A DNA stretch of 5,781 bases from an uncultured Clostridia bacterium (GCA_910589115.1 CAJUSB010000166.1:1-5781), one strand, 5' to 3'. Positions 1 to 3,914 are shown, numbered from the stretch's first letter. Notes: generated by a model from the letters alone, not told the origin. Numbers and translations: made by a program.

Positions 1-319
1 TCGCGCCGCTGCCGTCTACATCGGTACGCTGCACCCGGTTGTCGATCATAACAATCTTTTGTGCAAACGGTATCTTAAAGTGCGGCCCCGACTGCATCCC
101 CTGATTGCCGGGGCTGCCCAGCGTTACCAATACGCCGGTACTGCCTGCGGGGACGATTGAAAAGATGCAGGCGGCGACAAACAGCACCGCACATACCAGC
201 GCCCCAGCAAGGGATTTGCGGCTTGCTGCGGGCATTCCGTTCTCTTTTGCGCCGATTCCCACGCCCAGCAGAGCAAGCGCCGCAAGCAAAAAGATAATTG
301 ATAAGATCATCTGAAACAT
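1..319 (-). CDS. SPFH/band-7 (prohibitin-like) membrane protein, N-terminal part, runs off left edge
   Basis: Reading leftwards from ATG at 319, 106 codons stay open to the window edge, so only the N-terminus is present. GGAGG at 328-332 sits 8 bases before the ATG. Residues about 1-23 form a hydrophobic segment (MFQMILSIIFLLAALALLG...), and about 37-57 a second (LAGALVCAVLFVAACIF). The stretch that follows, VPAGSTGVLVTLGSP and then GPHFKIPFAQKIVMIDNRVQ, matches the opening of SPFH/band-7 domains, where a membrane anchor is followed by 'vp.g..gv...G.......pGlh...P....v..id.r.q'. Family members oligomerise at membranes and often act with proteases. It is the last visible gene of the leftward operon, 50 bases after the preceding stop, with a hairpin (330-354) abutting its ribosome binding site. 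Family call is from recognition of the domain start; role in this element is unknown. Confidence 0.8.
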   Translation of the reverse strand, partial: MFQMILSIIFLLAALALLGVGIGAKENGMPAASRKSLAGALVCAVLFVAACIFSIVPAGSTGVLVTLGSPGNQGMQSGPHFKIPFAQKIVMIDNRVQRTDVDGSGA

Positions 320-329
320 TGTATTTTCC

Positions 330-354
330 TCCGTCCTGCTGCGGGCAGGACGGA
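330..354 (-). promoter_or_regulatory. Hairpin abutting the SPFH gene's ribosome binding site
   Basis: A perfect 10-bp inverted repeat (330-339 with 345-354, 5-base loop TGCGG) lies between the stop of the upstream gene (370) and the SPFH start (319). In the leftward mRNA its 3' arm ends in ..GGACGGA, which runs into the GGAGG Shine-Dalgarno, so folding would compete with ribosome binding. No T-run follows, so it is not an intrinsic terminator. A translational-control or mRNA-processing role is inference. Confidence 0.5.
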
Positions 355-369
355 AGCAGGGCGGGCGTG

Positions 370-675
370 CTACTTTTTCGGGCGGCCCCTTTTATTTCGG
401 GGCTTGTCCGGCGCTGCCGTTTCCTCTGCGGGCTGCTCTGCATCCGGGCGGAGCGCATCGGCAGTTGCCTTGTCGCCGATCATTTCGCAGCCTTCGGCAT
501 ACTGCCGCATTTTGCCCGCGAATATGTGCGCAATCTCTCGGTGTAATACCGCTTCGCTTGTCTGCGCCCGCTCGGTTGCTTCAATGTACAGCGGCACGGA
601 CGGCAGGAAATCCCCCGTTGCCGGATCCCGCGGGGCGTAGCTGCCTATCTGAATTGCTTCAATCGTTTTCGGCAC
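370..675 (-). CDS. Hypothetical 101-aa phage-type protein with AT-hook-like C-terminus
   Basis: I chose the GTG at 675 because GGAGG (682-686) lies six bases upstream. The longer frame to an ATG at 810 would overlap the upstream gene extensively and has no good ribosome binding site. The start lies 17 bases inside the end of the 659-964 gene, a typical translationally coupled overlap. The product begins (M)PKTIEAIQIGSYAPRD, has a charged helical middle (TERAQTSEAVLHREIAHIF), then an Ala/Pro/Glu-rich stretch, and ends in a basic NKRGRPKK. The RGRPKK end resembles an AT-hook core, which can bind the minor groove of AT-rich DNA, but one such tail is weak evidence. I do not recognise the family. 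It is in the middle of the leftward early operon, so a role in replication, recombination or host takeover is possible but unproven. Confidence 0.72.
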   Translation of the reverse strand: MPKTIEAIQIGSYAPRDPATGDFLPSVPLYIEATERAQTSEAVLHREIAHIFAGKMRQYAEGCEMIGDKATADALRPDAEQPAEETAAPDKPRNKRGRPKK

Positions 676-964
676 ATGAAACCTCCGTTTCCCCAAAGAA
701 ATCTTTGTATTCTGCATCCCGCTTTTTCTTTGCAATGCGGTATGCCTTCCATCTTCGGTTATATCCCAGCTTCCGCTTGCGGATTTCGCCTTTGAAAAAC
801 AGGTATTCATACCCTTTCAAATGACGCTCAACCCCGAAATCATAATCAGCTGTACCGTCTGACCACATGAAATGCGGACAAAATACTTCTTTGTACTGCG
901 GCGGGATGTATGTAATTTTTATGTTCTTCCAATCCCGCAGTTTGTGCTTTATGGCTTCAAGCAT
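659..964 (-). CDS. Hypothetical 101-aa basic phage-type protein
   Basis: The frame opens with ATG at 964 (MLEAIKHKLRDWKNIKITYI) and ends in SCAEND. It is rich in Lys, Arg, Tyr and Phe, with a notable basic-aromatic stretch about residues 57-85 (LFFKGEIRKRKLGYNRRWKAY), and has no signal peptide or membrane segment. No family is recognised. The start is oddly served: the only strong SD-like sequence, GGAGG at 992-996, overlaps the stop of the preceding gene and is 27 bases from the ATG, with a weaker AAGGA at 985-989. An in-frame TAA at 989-991 rules out a much longer N-terminus, and no other ATG, GTG or TTG lies in between. Translation may depend on ribosomes terminating at the upstream gene. 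Its end overlaps the next gene's GTG start by 17 bases. Confidence 0.68.
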   Translation of the reverse strand: MLEAIKHKLRDWKNIKITYIPPQYKEVFCPHFMWSDGTADYDFGVERHLKGYEYLFFKGEIRKRKLGYNRRWKAYRIAKKKRDAEYKDFFGETEVSCAEND

Positions 965-988
965 ACAGTTTGAATAAAACGTTGTCCT

Positions 989-1243
989 TTACCTCCTTTT
1001 TTGCCGGAAGTTTGCGGCTTTGGGGCATGTTTTCCAGTGCGGGACATACGCAAGCGGTGTTTGATTGTGTATTTCATTCAGCCGCGCCGACCGTCCCGAA
1101 ATAACAGCGCCTTCGTCGGTTACGAACCGTTCCGACCCGTCGCAGGCAATGACAAATACCCCCTCAGGGTCAACGGGCATTTTCTTGCCGCCAATGGTCC
1201 GAATCCACTTGATTTCTTTGCCGCATCCTTTGCAAGTACTCAA
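989..1243 (-). CDS. Small zinc-ribbon-like phage protein (84 aa), TTG start
   Basis: The TTG at 1243 is preferred: GGAGG at 1252-1256 lies eight bases upstream and the product then begins (M)STCKGCGKEIKW. The frame extends upstream to an ATG at 1369, but that would run through a hairpin and the previous gene. Cys4 and Cys7 (CKGC) plus His69 and Cys73 (HWKTC) form a plausible split CxxC...HxxxC zinc site bracketing the protein. Between them are GGKKMPVDPEGV and a strand-rich region. This arrangement, CxxCG-x-I-x-W near the start, 'GKxMPxDP', and a terminal H-x3-C-P, is familiar from small conserved proteins of Firmicutes prophage early regions; their function is not established. A role in nucleic-acid binding is inference from the zinc-ribbon look only. 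Confidence 0.77.
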   Translation of the reverse strand: MSTCKGCGKEIKWIRTIGGKKMPVDPEGVFVIACDGSERFVTDEGAVISGRSARLNEIHNQTPLAYVPHWKTCPKAANFRQKRR

Positions 1244-1273
1244 CGCTTCCACCTCCTCGTTTTTTGGGCGACC

Positions 1274-1295
1274 TGGCGGGGCTGGAACCCCGCCG
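1274..1295 (-). promoter_or_regulatory. GC-rich hairpin in the intercistronic gap before the zinc-ribbon-like gene
   Basis: GGCGGGG (1275-1281) pairs with CCCCGCC (1288-1294) around a six-base loop. It lies between the stop of the 1306-1489 gene and the SD of the 989-1243 gene. There is no T-run in the leftward direction, so it is not an intrinsic terminator. It may influence mRNA stability or translation (inference). Confidence 0.4.
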
Positions 1296-1305
1296 CCGCT
1301 GTGGT

Positions 1306-1489
1306 TTAGTCGATATTCAGCGCCGCTAATCTTTCCCCTGCGGTCATGCTGAAAAGTGTGTAATGCCATGCACCGTAACCGGTTTTGTAGCCGTGATATT
1401 CGCTGTTGATTGCCTTAACAAGCTTTTTTGCCGCCCGGTTGTATGCCCGGATAATCTTTTCAACCTCTGGCAGCGGCCCCGGAAGTCAT
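1306..1489 (-). pseudogene. Small phage-type protein with broken or non-standard start (about 53-60 aa)
   Basis: From 1485 down to TAA at 1306-1308 the minus strand is open for 59 codons and reads like real protein: EVEKIIRAYNRAAKK, then INSEYHGYKTGYGAWHYTLF and SMTAGERLAALNID. The spacing of aromatic and basic residues and the clean stop just before the next gene support coding. However, this frame has no ATG, GTG or TTG at its beginning; its first ATG is the Met of FSMTAGER, 13 residues from the end. An ATG at 1489 (MTSGAAARG) lies one base out of frame and hits TGA at 1460. Removing one base, for example from the four-C run at 1477-1480, would fuse it as MTSGPLPEVEKIIRAYN. So this is either a one-base frameshift mutant, a sequence error, or a gene using a rare start such as CTG (1473). 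GGAGG at 1505-1509 is 15 bases from the ATG. Family not recognised. Confidence 0.55.
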
Positions 1490-1512
1490 GCCTTTTCTTT
1501 TCTGCCTCCGTC

Positions 1513-1521
1513 TGGTATAAT
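1513..1521 (+). promoter_or_regulatory. Extended -10 promoter, rightward, for the zinc-ribbon peptide
   Basis: TGGTATAAT carries the TG-n-TATAAT extended -10 signature, with a perfect TATAAT at 1516-1521. No good -35 is visible 17 bases upstream, which extended -10 promoters tolerate. Expected start of transcription is near 1528, inside the inverted repeat. The tRNA promoter and the repressor promoter in this window share the TGG-TAT-x-AT arrangement. Confidence 0.5.
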
Positions 1522-1559
1522 GGAATCGGCAGCCAGGCAGGGTTGCCGATTCCATTATA
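1516..1559. repeat. 16-bp perfect inverted repeat with TATAAT at both ends
   Basis: TATAATGGAATCGGCA (1516-1531) is matched exactly by its reverse complement at 1544-1559. The central 12 bases can extend the stem by GCC/GGT (1532-1534 with 1541-1543), giving about 19 bp with a six-base loop. The symmetry puts a -10-like TATAAT on each strand. No U-run follows on either side, so a standard terminator is unlikely. It sits between the oppositely oriented zinc-ribbon ORF and the broken 1306-1489 gene. Confidence 0.85.
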
Positions 1560-1576
1560 GAAGGGAGGTGACTGGC

Positions 1577-1690
1577 ATGAAATGTCCCTTCTGCGGTGCA
1601 GATGTGAATGATGACGCAAAATTTTGCAGCAAATACAGTAGAGAGCTTTCTAATCACGTTAACAATAACTGGTTGATGGCGCAAATGTAG
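1577..1690 (+). CDS. 37-aa zinc-ribbon peptide with missing fourth cysteine, opposite to the operon
   Basis: ATG at 1577 has an excellent SD (GGGAGGTG, 1563-1570; eight bases of spacing after GGAGG). The product opens MKCPFCGADVNDDAKFCSKY, the N-terminal zinc-ribbon signature of many Firmicutes proteins, where the usual form is CxxC-x10-CxxC. Here Cys3, Cys6 and Cys17 are kept but residue 20 is Tyr (TAC, one base from TGC), so the metal site is probably damaged. In larger relatives such a ribbon leads into a membrane or regulatory domain; here the ORF stops after SRELSNHVNNNWLMAQM. It runs against all neighbouring genes, overlaps the end of the 1659-1823 gene tail-to-tail by 32 bases, and has its own promoter and a terminator at 1846-1873. 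It may be the decayed 5' end of a transferred gene, or a small moron-type gene. Coding is supported by the SD and the ribbon; function is unknown. Confidence 0.55.
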   Translation: MKCPFCGADVNDDAKFCSKYSRELSNHVNNNWLMAQM

Positions 1691-1823
1691 TCCAAAATGC
1701 CCTGGAAAGCGTATCCGCAAAATCCTTTTTTGTAATCAAATACGTATCTTTCCCTTGCCGCTCTTGTACCGCTAATACAAGAGCAGCAATTTCTTTCGGG
1801 TCGCCATCCATTATGATTCTCAC
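1659..1823 (-). CDS. Hypothetical 54-aa early protein, GTG start
   Basis: GTG at 1823 is favoured because AAAGGGGGTGA (1838-1828) is a near-perfect Shine-Dalgarno seven bases ahead; an in-frame ATG at 1841 would swallow that site. The product reads (M)RIIMDGDPKEIAALVLAVQE and then ITKKDFADTLSRAFW. The 'I.GDPKEIAALV..VQ.R' opening is typical of small helical proteins encoded near the start of clostridial prophage early operons, but I cannot name a function. The final residues (TTFAPSTSYC) fall where the opposite-strand zinc-ribbon ORF overlaps, so the natural C-terminus may have been replaced by whatever event brought that unit in (inference). It is the second gene of the leftward operon, 90 bases after the first, with a hairpin in the gap. 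Confidence 0.65.
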   Translation of the reverse strand: MRIIMDGDPKEIAALVLAVQERQGKDTYLITKKDFADTLSRAFWTTFAPSTSYC

Positions 1824-1845
1824 ATGCTCACCCCCTTTCATTGTG

Positions 1846-1873
1846 AGCCGCCGCTCGCTCGGGCGGCTTTTTT
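1846..1873 (+). terminator. Rho-independent terminator, rightward
   Basis: AGCCGCC (1846-1852) pairs with GGCGGCT (1862-1868) around a nine-base loop, followed by six T (1868-1873). This is a standard intrinsic terminator for rightward transcription and would end a transcript from the 1513-1521 promoter through the zinc-ribbon ORF. In the leftward early mRNA the same hairpin lies just before the SD of the 1659-1823 gene but has no T-run. Confidence 0.75.
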
Positions 1874-1913
1874 ACGCACCTTTCCGCCAATCCCAGCGAG
1901 GGGACAGTGGTGG

Positions 1914-2084
1914 CTATGTTCTGGTCTGCGTCTGCTCTTCCTGCTTTGCCGTGTTCATAAATTCCAAAAGTTTCACCATACCTCGAATTTCCCACCGCAA
2001 TTCACACGGCAGACAGCGGGTATCAAGCAGAAATTCCGCTGCTTCCATCTTACGTTCCTGCATCTTACTTGTCATAGCGTTCAC
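1914..2084 (-). CDS. Hypothetical 56-aa protein, first gene of the early operon, GTG start
   Basis: GTG at 2084 follows GGAGGTG (2097-2091) with eight bases of spacing. An internal ATG (Met4) lacks a comparable site. The product (M)NAMTSKMQERKMEAAEFLL continues through TRCLPCELRWEIRGMVKLLE to QTQTRT at the stop (1914-1916). It looks mostly alpha-helical and amphipathic, with a CLPC pair near residues 24-27, no signal peptide and no clear helix-turn-helix. As the promoter-proximal gene opposite the repressor it occupies the place where Cro, an antirepressor or an excisionase-like factor is often found, but nothing in its sequence identifies it as one. The leftward promoter lies at 2130-2158. 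Confidence 0.7.
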   Translation of the reverse strand: MNAMTSKMQERKMEAAEFLLDTRCLPCELRWEIRGMVKLLEFMNTAKQEEQTQTRT

Positions 2085-2117
2085 TTTGTTCACCTCCTAT
2101 TACATTGTCTAAAACCC

Positions 2118-2124
2118 CATTGCA
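2118..2124 (+). promoter_or_regulatory. Putative operator box O1 (CATTGCA)
   Basis: CATTGCA within CCCATTGCAC overlaps the predicted start point of the leftward early promoter. It is 21 bp, two helical turns, from the second copy at 2139. Assignment as a repressor operator is inference from repetition and position. Confidence 0.55.
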
Positions 2125-2129
2125 CTATT

Positions 2130-2158
2130 ATAATATCTCATTGCATTCTGTTTGTCAA
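2130..2158 (-). promoter_or_regulatory. Leftward early (lytic) promoter
   Basis: On the minus strand TTGACA (2158-2153) and TATTAT (2135-2130) are separated by exactly 17 bases: a perfect -35 and a near-consensus -10. Transcription would start near 2123, about 40 bases before the GTG of the first early gene. A CATTGCA box lies in the spacer and another at the start site, which suggests repressor control. Confidence 0.85.
2139..2145 (+). promoter_or_regulatory. Putative operator box O2 (CATTGCA)
   Basis: The second direct copy, within CTCATTGCAT, lies between the -35 and -10 of the leftward early promoter. Binding here would block RNA polymerase. Confidence 0.55.
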
Positions 2159-2161
2159 GAG

Positions 2162-2175
2162 ATTTTCATGAAAAT
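2162..2175. promoter_or_regulatory. Perfect 14-bp palindrome between divergent promoters
   Basis: ATTTTCATGAAAAT is its own reverse complement. It fills nearly all of the 18 bases between the two back-to-back -35 hexamers (2153-2158 and 2177-2182). A dimeric regulator or an AT-rich polymerase contact site are both possible; position is the main evidence. Confidence 0.45.
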
Positions 2176-2176
2176 A

Positions 2177-2205
2177 TTGCAATGGGATGTTTTGTGTGGT
2201 ATTAT
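2177..2205 (+). promoter_or_regulatory. Repressor (maintenance) promoter, rightward
   Basis: TTGCAA (2177-2182), 17-base spacer, TATTAT (2200-2205), preceded by TGG in an extended -10 arrangement. The start point falls around 2212, leaving a very short leader before the repressor TTG at 2225. Its -35 overlaps the third CATTGCA box, which predicts autoregulation. Confidence 0.78.
2178..2184 (-). promoter_or_regulatory. Putative operator box O3 (CATTGCA, inverted)
   Basis: CATTGCA on the minus strand within CCCATTGCAA. It overlaps the -35 hexamer of the repressor promoter and shares the CCCATTGCA context of O1. Confidence 0.5.
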
Positions 2206-2224
2206 ATTCATTGGAGGTGATATT

Positions 2225-2743
2225 TTGACTATAGGTGAACGTATCCGGCAAGTGAGAAAGATCGTCGGCTTGAACCAGACGGATTTTGGGAAAAATGTTG
2301 GTTTGAGACAGTCTTCGTTAGGTCAGATAGAAAGCGGTGTAAGGAACGCAACTGATCGCACTATTCTTTTGATATGTGAAAAGTACGGTGTTTTAGAGGA
2401 GTGGCTTCGTACTGGCGAAGGCGAGATGTTCATTGAATCCGACTCAACTATCATTTCACAGCTCGCCAACGAATACGAACTTGATTCCTTCGAAAAAATT
2501 ATGATTGAAGGTTTCTTGAAACTGAGGCCCGAGGAGCGAAAGGTTATAAAATCCTATATTCGCAATCTAATGAAAGGGGTTTTTTCAGACAAAACCGCTT
2601 ATTTGGAATTCCGCACAGAATACGACAAGGAGAATGTGCTACCGTTTGCTGCGCGACACGGTGACGTTTCCGGCCTTGCCGAAGCTGTTGAACTGTATGA
2701 AAGTACAATCCCCGATCCCGGTAGCGACGACAACGAAATCTAA
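2225..2743 (+). CDS. XRE-family prophage repressor (ImmR/CI-like, no peptidase domain)
   Basis: TTG at 2225 is chosen: GGAGGTGAT (2213-2221) is ideally placed, and the product then starts (M)TIGERIRQVRKIVGLNQTDF. The ATG at 2105 would read through the operator/promoter region. Residues 4-60 are an HTH_3 domain, with the turn and recognition helix around VGLRQSSLGQIESG (25-38), followed by the CEKYGVLEEWLRTGEGEMF ending common to clostridial prophage repressors. The C-terminal 100 residues are acidic and helical and contain no S24/LexA-type self-cleavage domain. It is divergent from the early operon, shares its control region, and is followed 18 bases later by an ImmA-type metallopeptidase. 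This pairing parallels ImmR/ImmA of ICEBs1, where the protease inactivates the repressor. Expected role: hold the leftward promoter off and tune its own. Confidence 0.88.
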   Translation: MTIGERIRQVRKIVGLNQTDFGKNVGLRQSSLGQIESGVRNATDRTILLICEKYGVLEEWLRTGEGEMFIESDSTIISQLANEYELDSFEKIMIEGFLKLRPEERKVIKSYIRNLMKGVFSDKTAYLEFRTEYDKENVLPFAARHGDVSGLAEAVELYESTIPDPGSDDNEI

Positions 2744-2761
2744 TATCGTACGATTTATGAT

Positions 2762-3532
2762 GTGTCAGCAATGTCCTTTTTGCTCAACCAAAGCATATCC
2801 GTGCTTCCTGTCAGTCCCGGCGTTATCGCACGTCAAAATGGGTGGGAGATCTCTCGTTATGCGGCATTTGCTGCGCGGATACATAAGAGCGTTGCGCACT
2901 TAAAAACAGCATATGATAATGACGGCTTTGTATTTTGGAGCGGAAAAGCAAAATCCTACGTTCTTTGTTTCGATGACAGCGCCCCAGCAAGTGAAATTCG
3001 CTGGACGCTGATGCACGAATTAGGGCATATTGTTTTAGGTCATGTTTCACCAGATCGCTCGATTTTGGCGAGAAACGGCGTAGAGAATCTATTTTATGAA
3101 ATGGAGGCGGATAGTTTTGCGCTGCGGGTGCTATGTCCCGCCTGCATCTTGCAGGAGTGCGGGGTCTATACTCTTGATGGTATTACCGATATGTGTGGCA
3201 TCCCATTTTCCCGTGCCCGCTCGGCATTGATTTATTTGCAACGATTCACCATCAATCAGCAGACTGCGCCGCTGATATCCCGTCTAAAGTGCCAGTTTGC
3301 CGATTTTATCAAAGACAATAAAAAAAACCGCCCAGATAACTGGGCGGCTCGTTCAGAAAGGATGCAATTTTATGAAACGTTTTCTTGCAACTATGTTATT
3401 TGTTCTTTTGCTCTCTGCGTGCGGTTCGCCATCTGTTCCGACCGAAGACGCTCCAACTTCCCCCGCCAAGATTTCCGGAAACCAGCCAGAGACTACACCC
3501 AATCAGTCAGCCGATGCTACTGTTCAGTCTGA
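2762..3532 (+). CDS. ImmA/IrrE-family metallopeptidase, with over-running 3' end
   Basis: The zinc-metallopeptidase core is clear: HELGH at residues 85-89 (WTLMHELGHIVLGH), with a third ligand in MEADSFALRVL (Glu115). Family members cleave or inactivate the cognate XRE repressor. The start is uncertain: GTG 2762 or ATG 2771, neither with a good SD, so coupling to the repressor stop (2743) is likely. Conserved-looking sequence ends at about FADFIKDNKK (residue 188). The frame then runs through an A8 tract (3320-3327), a strong hairpin (3328-3347) and 161 bases of the lipoprotein gene in the wrong frame, adding about 70 residues unlike protein of this family. In the -1 frame a TAA lies at 3337-3339, in the hairpin loop, which would end the protein as NKKKPPR. 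A one-base indel in the A tract is the simplest explanation. Confidence 0.85.
   Translation: MSAMSFLLNQSISVLPVSPGVIARQNGWEISRYAAFAARIHKSVAHLKTAYDNDGFVFWSGKAKSYVLCFDDSAPASEIRWTLMHELGHIVLGHVSPDRSILARNGVENLFYEMEADSFALRVLCPACILQECGVYTLDGITDMCGIPFSRARSALIYLQRFTINQQTAPLISRLKCQFADFIKDNKKNRPDNWAARSERMQFYETFSCNYVICSFALCVRFAICSDRRRSNFPRQDFRKPARDYTQSVSRCYCSV
3320..3347 (-). terminator. Strong leftward terminator at the end of the ImmA gene
   Basis: CCGCCCAG (3328-3335) and CTGGGCGG (3340-3347) form a perfect 8-bp stem with a four-base loop. On the minus strand it is followed by eight T (complement of A 3327-3320), a textbook intrinsic terminator for leftward transcription. No leftward gene exists between it and 5570, so it probably blocks antisense transcription. 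In the rightward mRNA it stands just before the lipoprotein SD. Confidence 0.75.
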
Positions 3533-3863
3533 GCCGAAATCTGATGAATCCTCTGTTGAAGAAACACCGTTCGACAAATTTCAGCAGGGGCTTGATAATG
3601 CAGGTTATTCCTATGAAATTGTCCCAATGGCGGCGGAACTTGTTGGCGCGATCTCTGGCGTAAAATACAAGCTCGACTTCGGTAATGTTGAAGTGTATCA
3701 GTTTGAGGATGGTTCCGAGGCACTTGCTTCAGCTGTTGAAGGCGGTGGTATTCTCTTAGAGGGCTTCGGCACTTTTCCGTGCGACTTCAATGGTAACCTT
3801 GCAGCGCTTATTGATGTAACAGAAAATAAAGACGCTATTCTTGATTTGTTCAATTCATTGTAA
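3372..3863 (+). CDS. Secreted lipoprotein (163 aa), candidate lysogenic-conversion protein
   Basis: ATG at 3372 follows AGAAAGGA (3355-3362) at good spacing. The frame continues upstream to 3297, but only from ATG 3372 does a signal peptide appear: MKRFLATMLFVLLLSAC, with a lipobox LSAC and lipidation Cys17. Residues 18-62 form a low-complexity Ser/Thr/Pro/Glu linker, as expected for a tether across the cell wall. The rest (FDKFQQGLDNAGYSYEIV, KYKLDFGNVEVYQFEDG, LLEGFGTFPCDFNGNLAALI) is a compact alpha/beta domain seen in small uncharacterised Firmicutes lipoproteins. It lies between the immunity genes and the recombinase, the place where Gram-positive phages carry lysogenic-conversion genes such as the superinfection-exclusion lipoprotein Ltp of phage TP-J34. 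That function is inferred from location and lipobox only. It probably shares the repressor transcript. Confidence 0.85.
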   Translation: MKRFLATMLFVLLLSACGSPSVPTEDAPTSPAKISGNQPETTPNQSADATVQSEPKSDESSVEETPFDKFQQGLDNAGYSYEIVPMAAELVGAISGVKYKLDFGNVEVYQFEDGSEALASAVEGGGILLEGFGTFPCDFNGNLAALIDVTENKDAILDLFNSL

Positions 3864-3876
3864 CGTCATAACGCAC

Positions 3877-3912
3877 AAAACCCCGCTCGTGACTGCCATC
3901 ACGGGCGAGGTT
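3877..3912 (-). terminator. Long hairpin with T-tail in the leftward direction
   Basis: AACCCCGCTCGTGA (3879-3892) pairs with 3899-3912 around a six-base loop, 13 of 14 positions including one G-U, with one mismatch. Leftwards it is followed by TTTTGTG, a moderate T-tail; rightwards there is none. It can also fold in the lipoprotein mRNA, 15 bases after the stop, where it may protect the 3' end. Confidence 0.5.
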
Positions 3913-3914
3913 CT

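Noticed and set aside
75..458. 127-codon minus-strand frame
   Set aside because: It conflicts with the SPFH start and the 370-675 gene, has no SD, and its product is Arg/Gly/Ser-rich shadow sequence.
2105..2224. N-terminal extension of the repressor from ATG 2105
   Set aside because: It would translate across both promoters and operators; the TTG at 2225 has an ideal SD and begins exactly at the usual repressor N-terminus.
2757..2903. Cysteine-rich start (MMCQQCPFCSTKAYPC) in another frame at the start of ImmA
   Set aside because: It has no SD, overlaps the well-supported ImmA frame, and the sequence after the cysteines is not protein-like.
197..2991. Exact 15-base repeat CAGCGCCCCAGCAAG at 197-211 and 2977-2991
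   Set aside because: It lies inside two unrelated genes read on opposite strands, with no similarity around it; probably chance.
3318..3347. Programmed -1 ribosomal frameshift (A AAA AAC before a stem-loop) in ImmA
   Set aside because: The hairpin begins directly after the slippery run, without the usual five to nine base spacer, and the shift would only shorten the tail; an indel explains it more simply.
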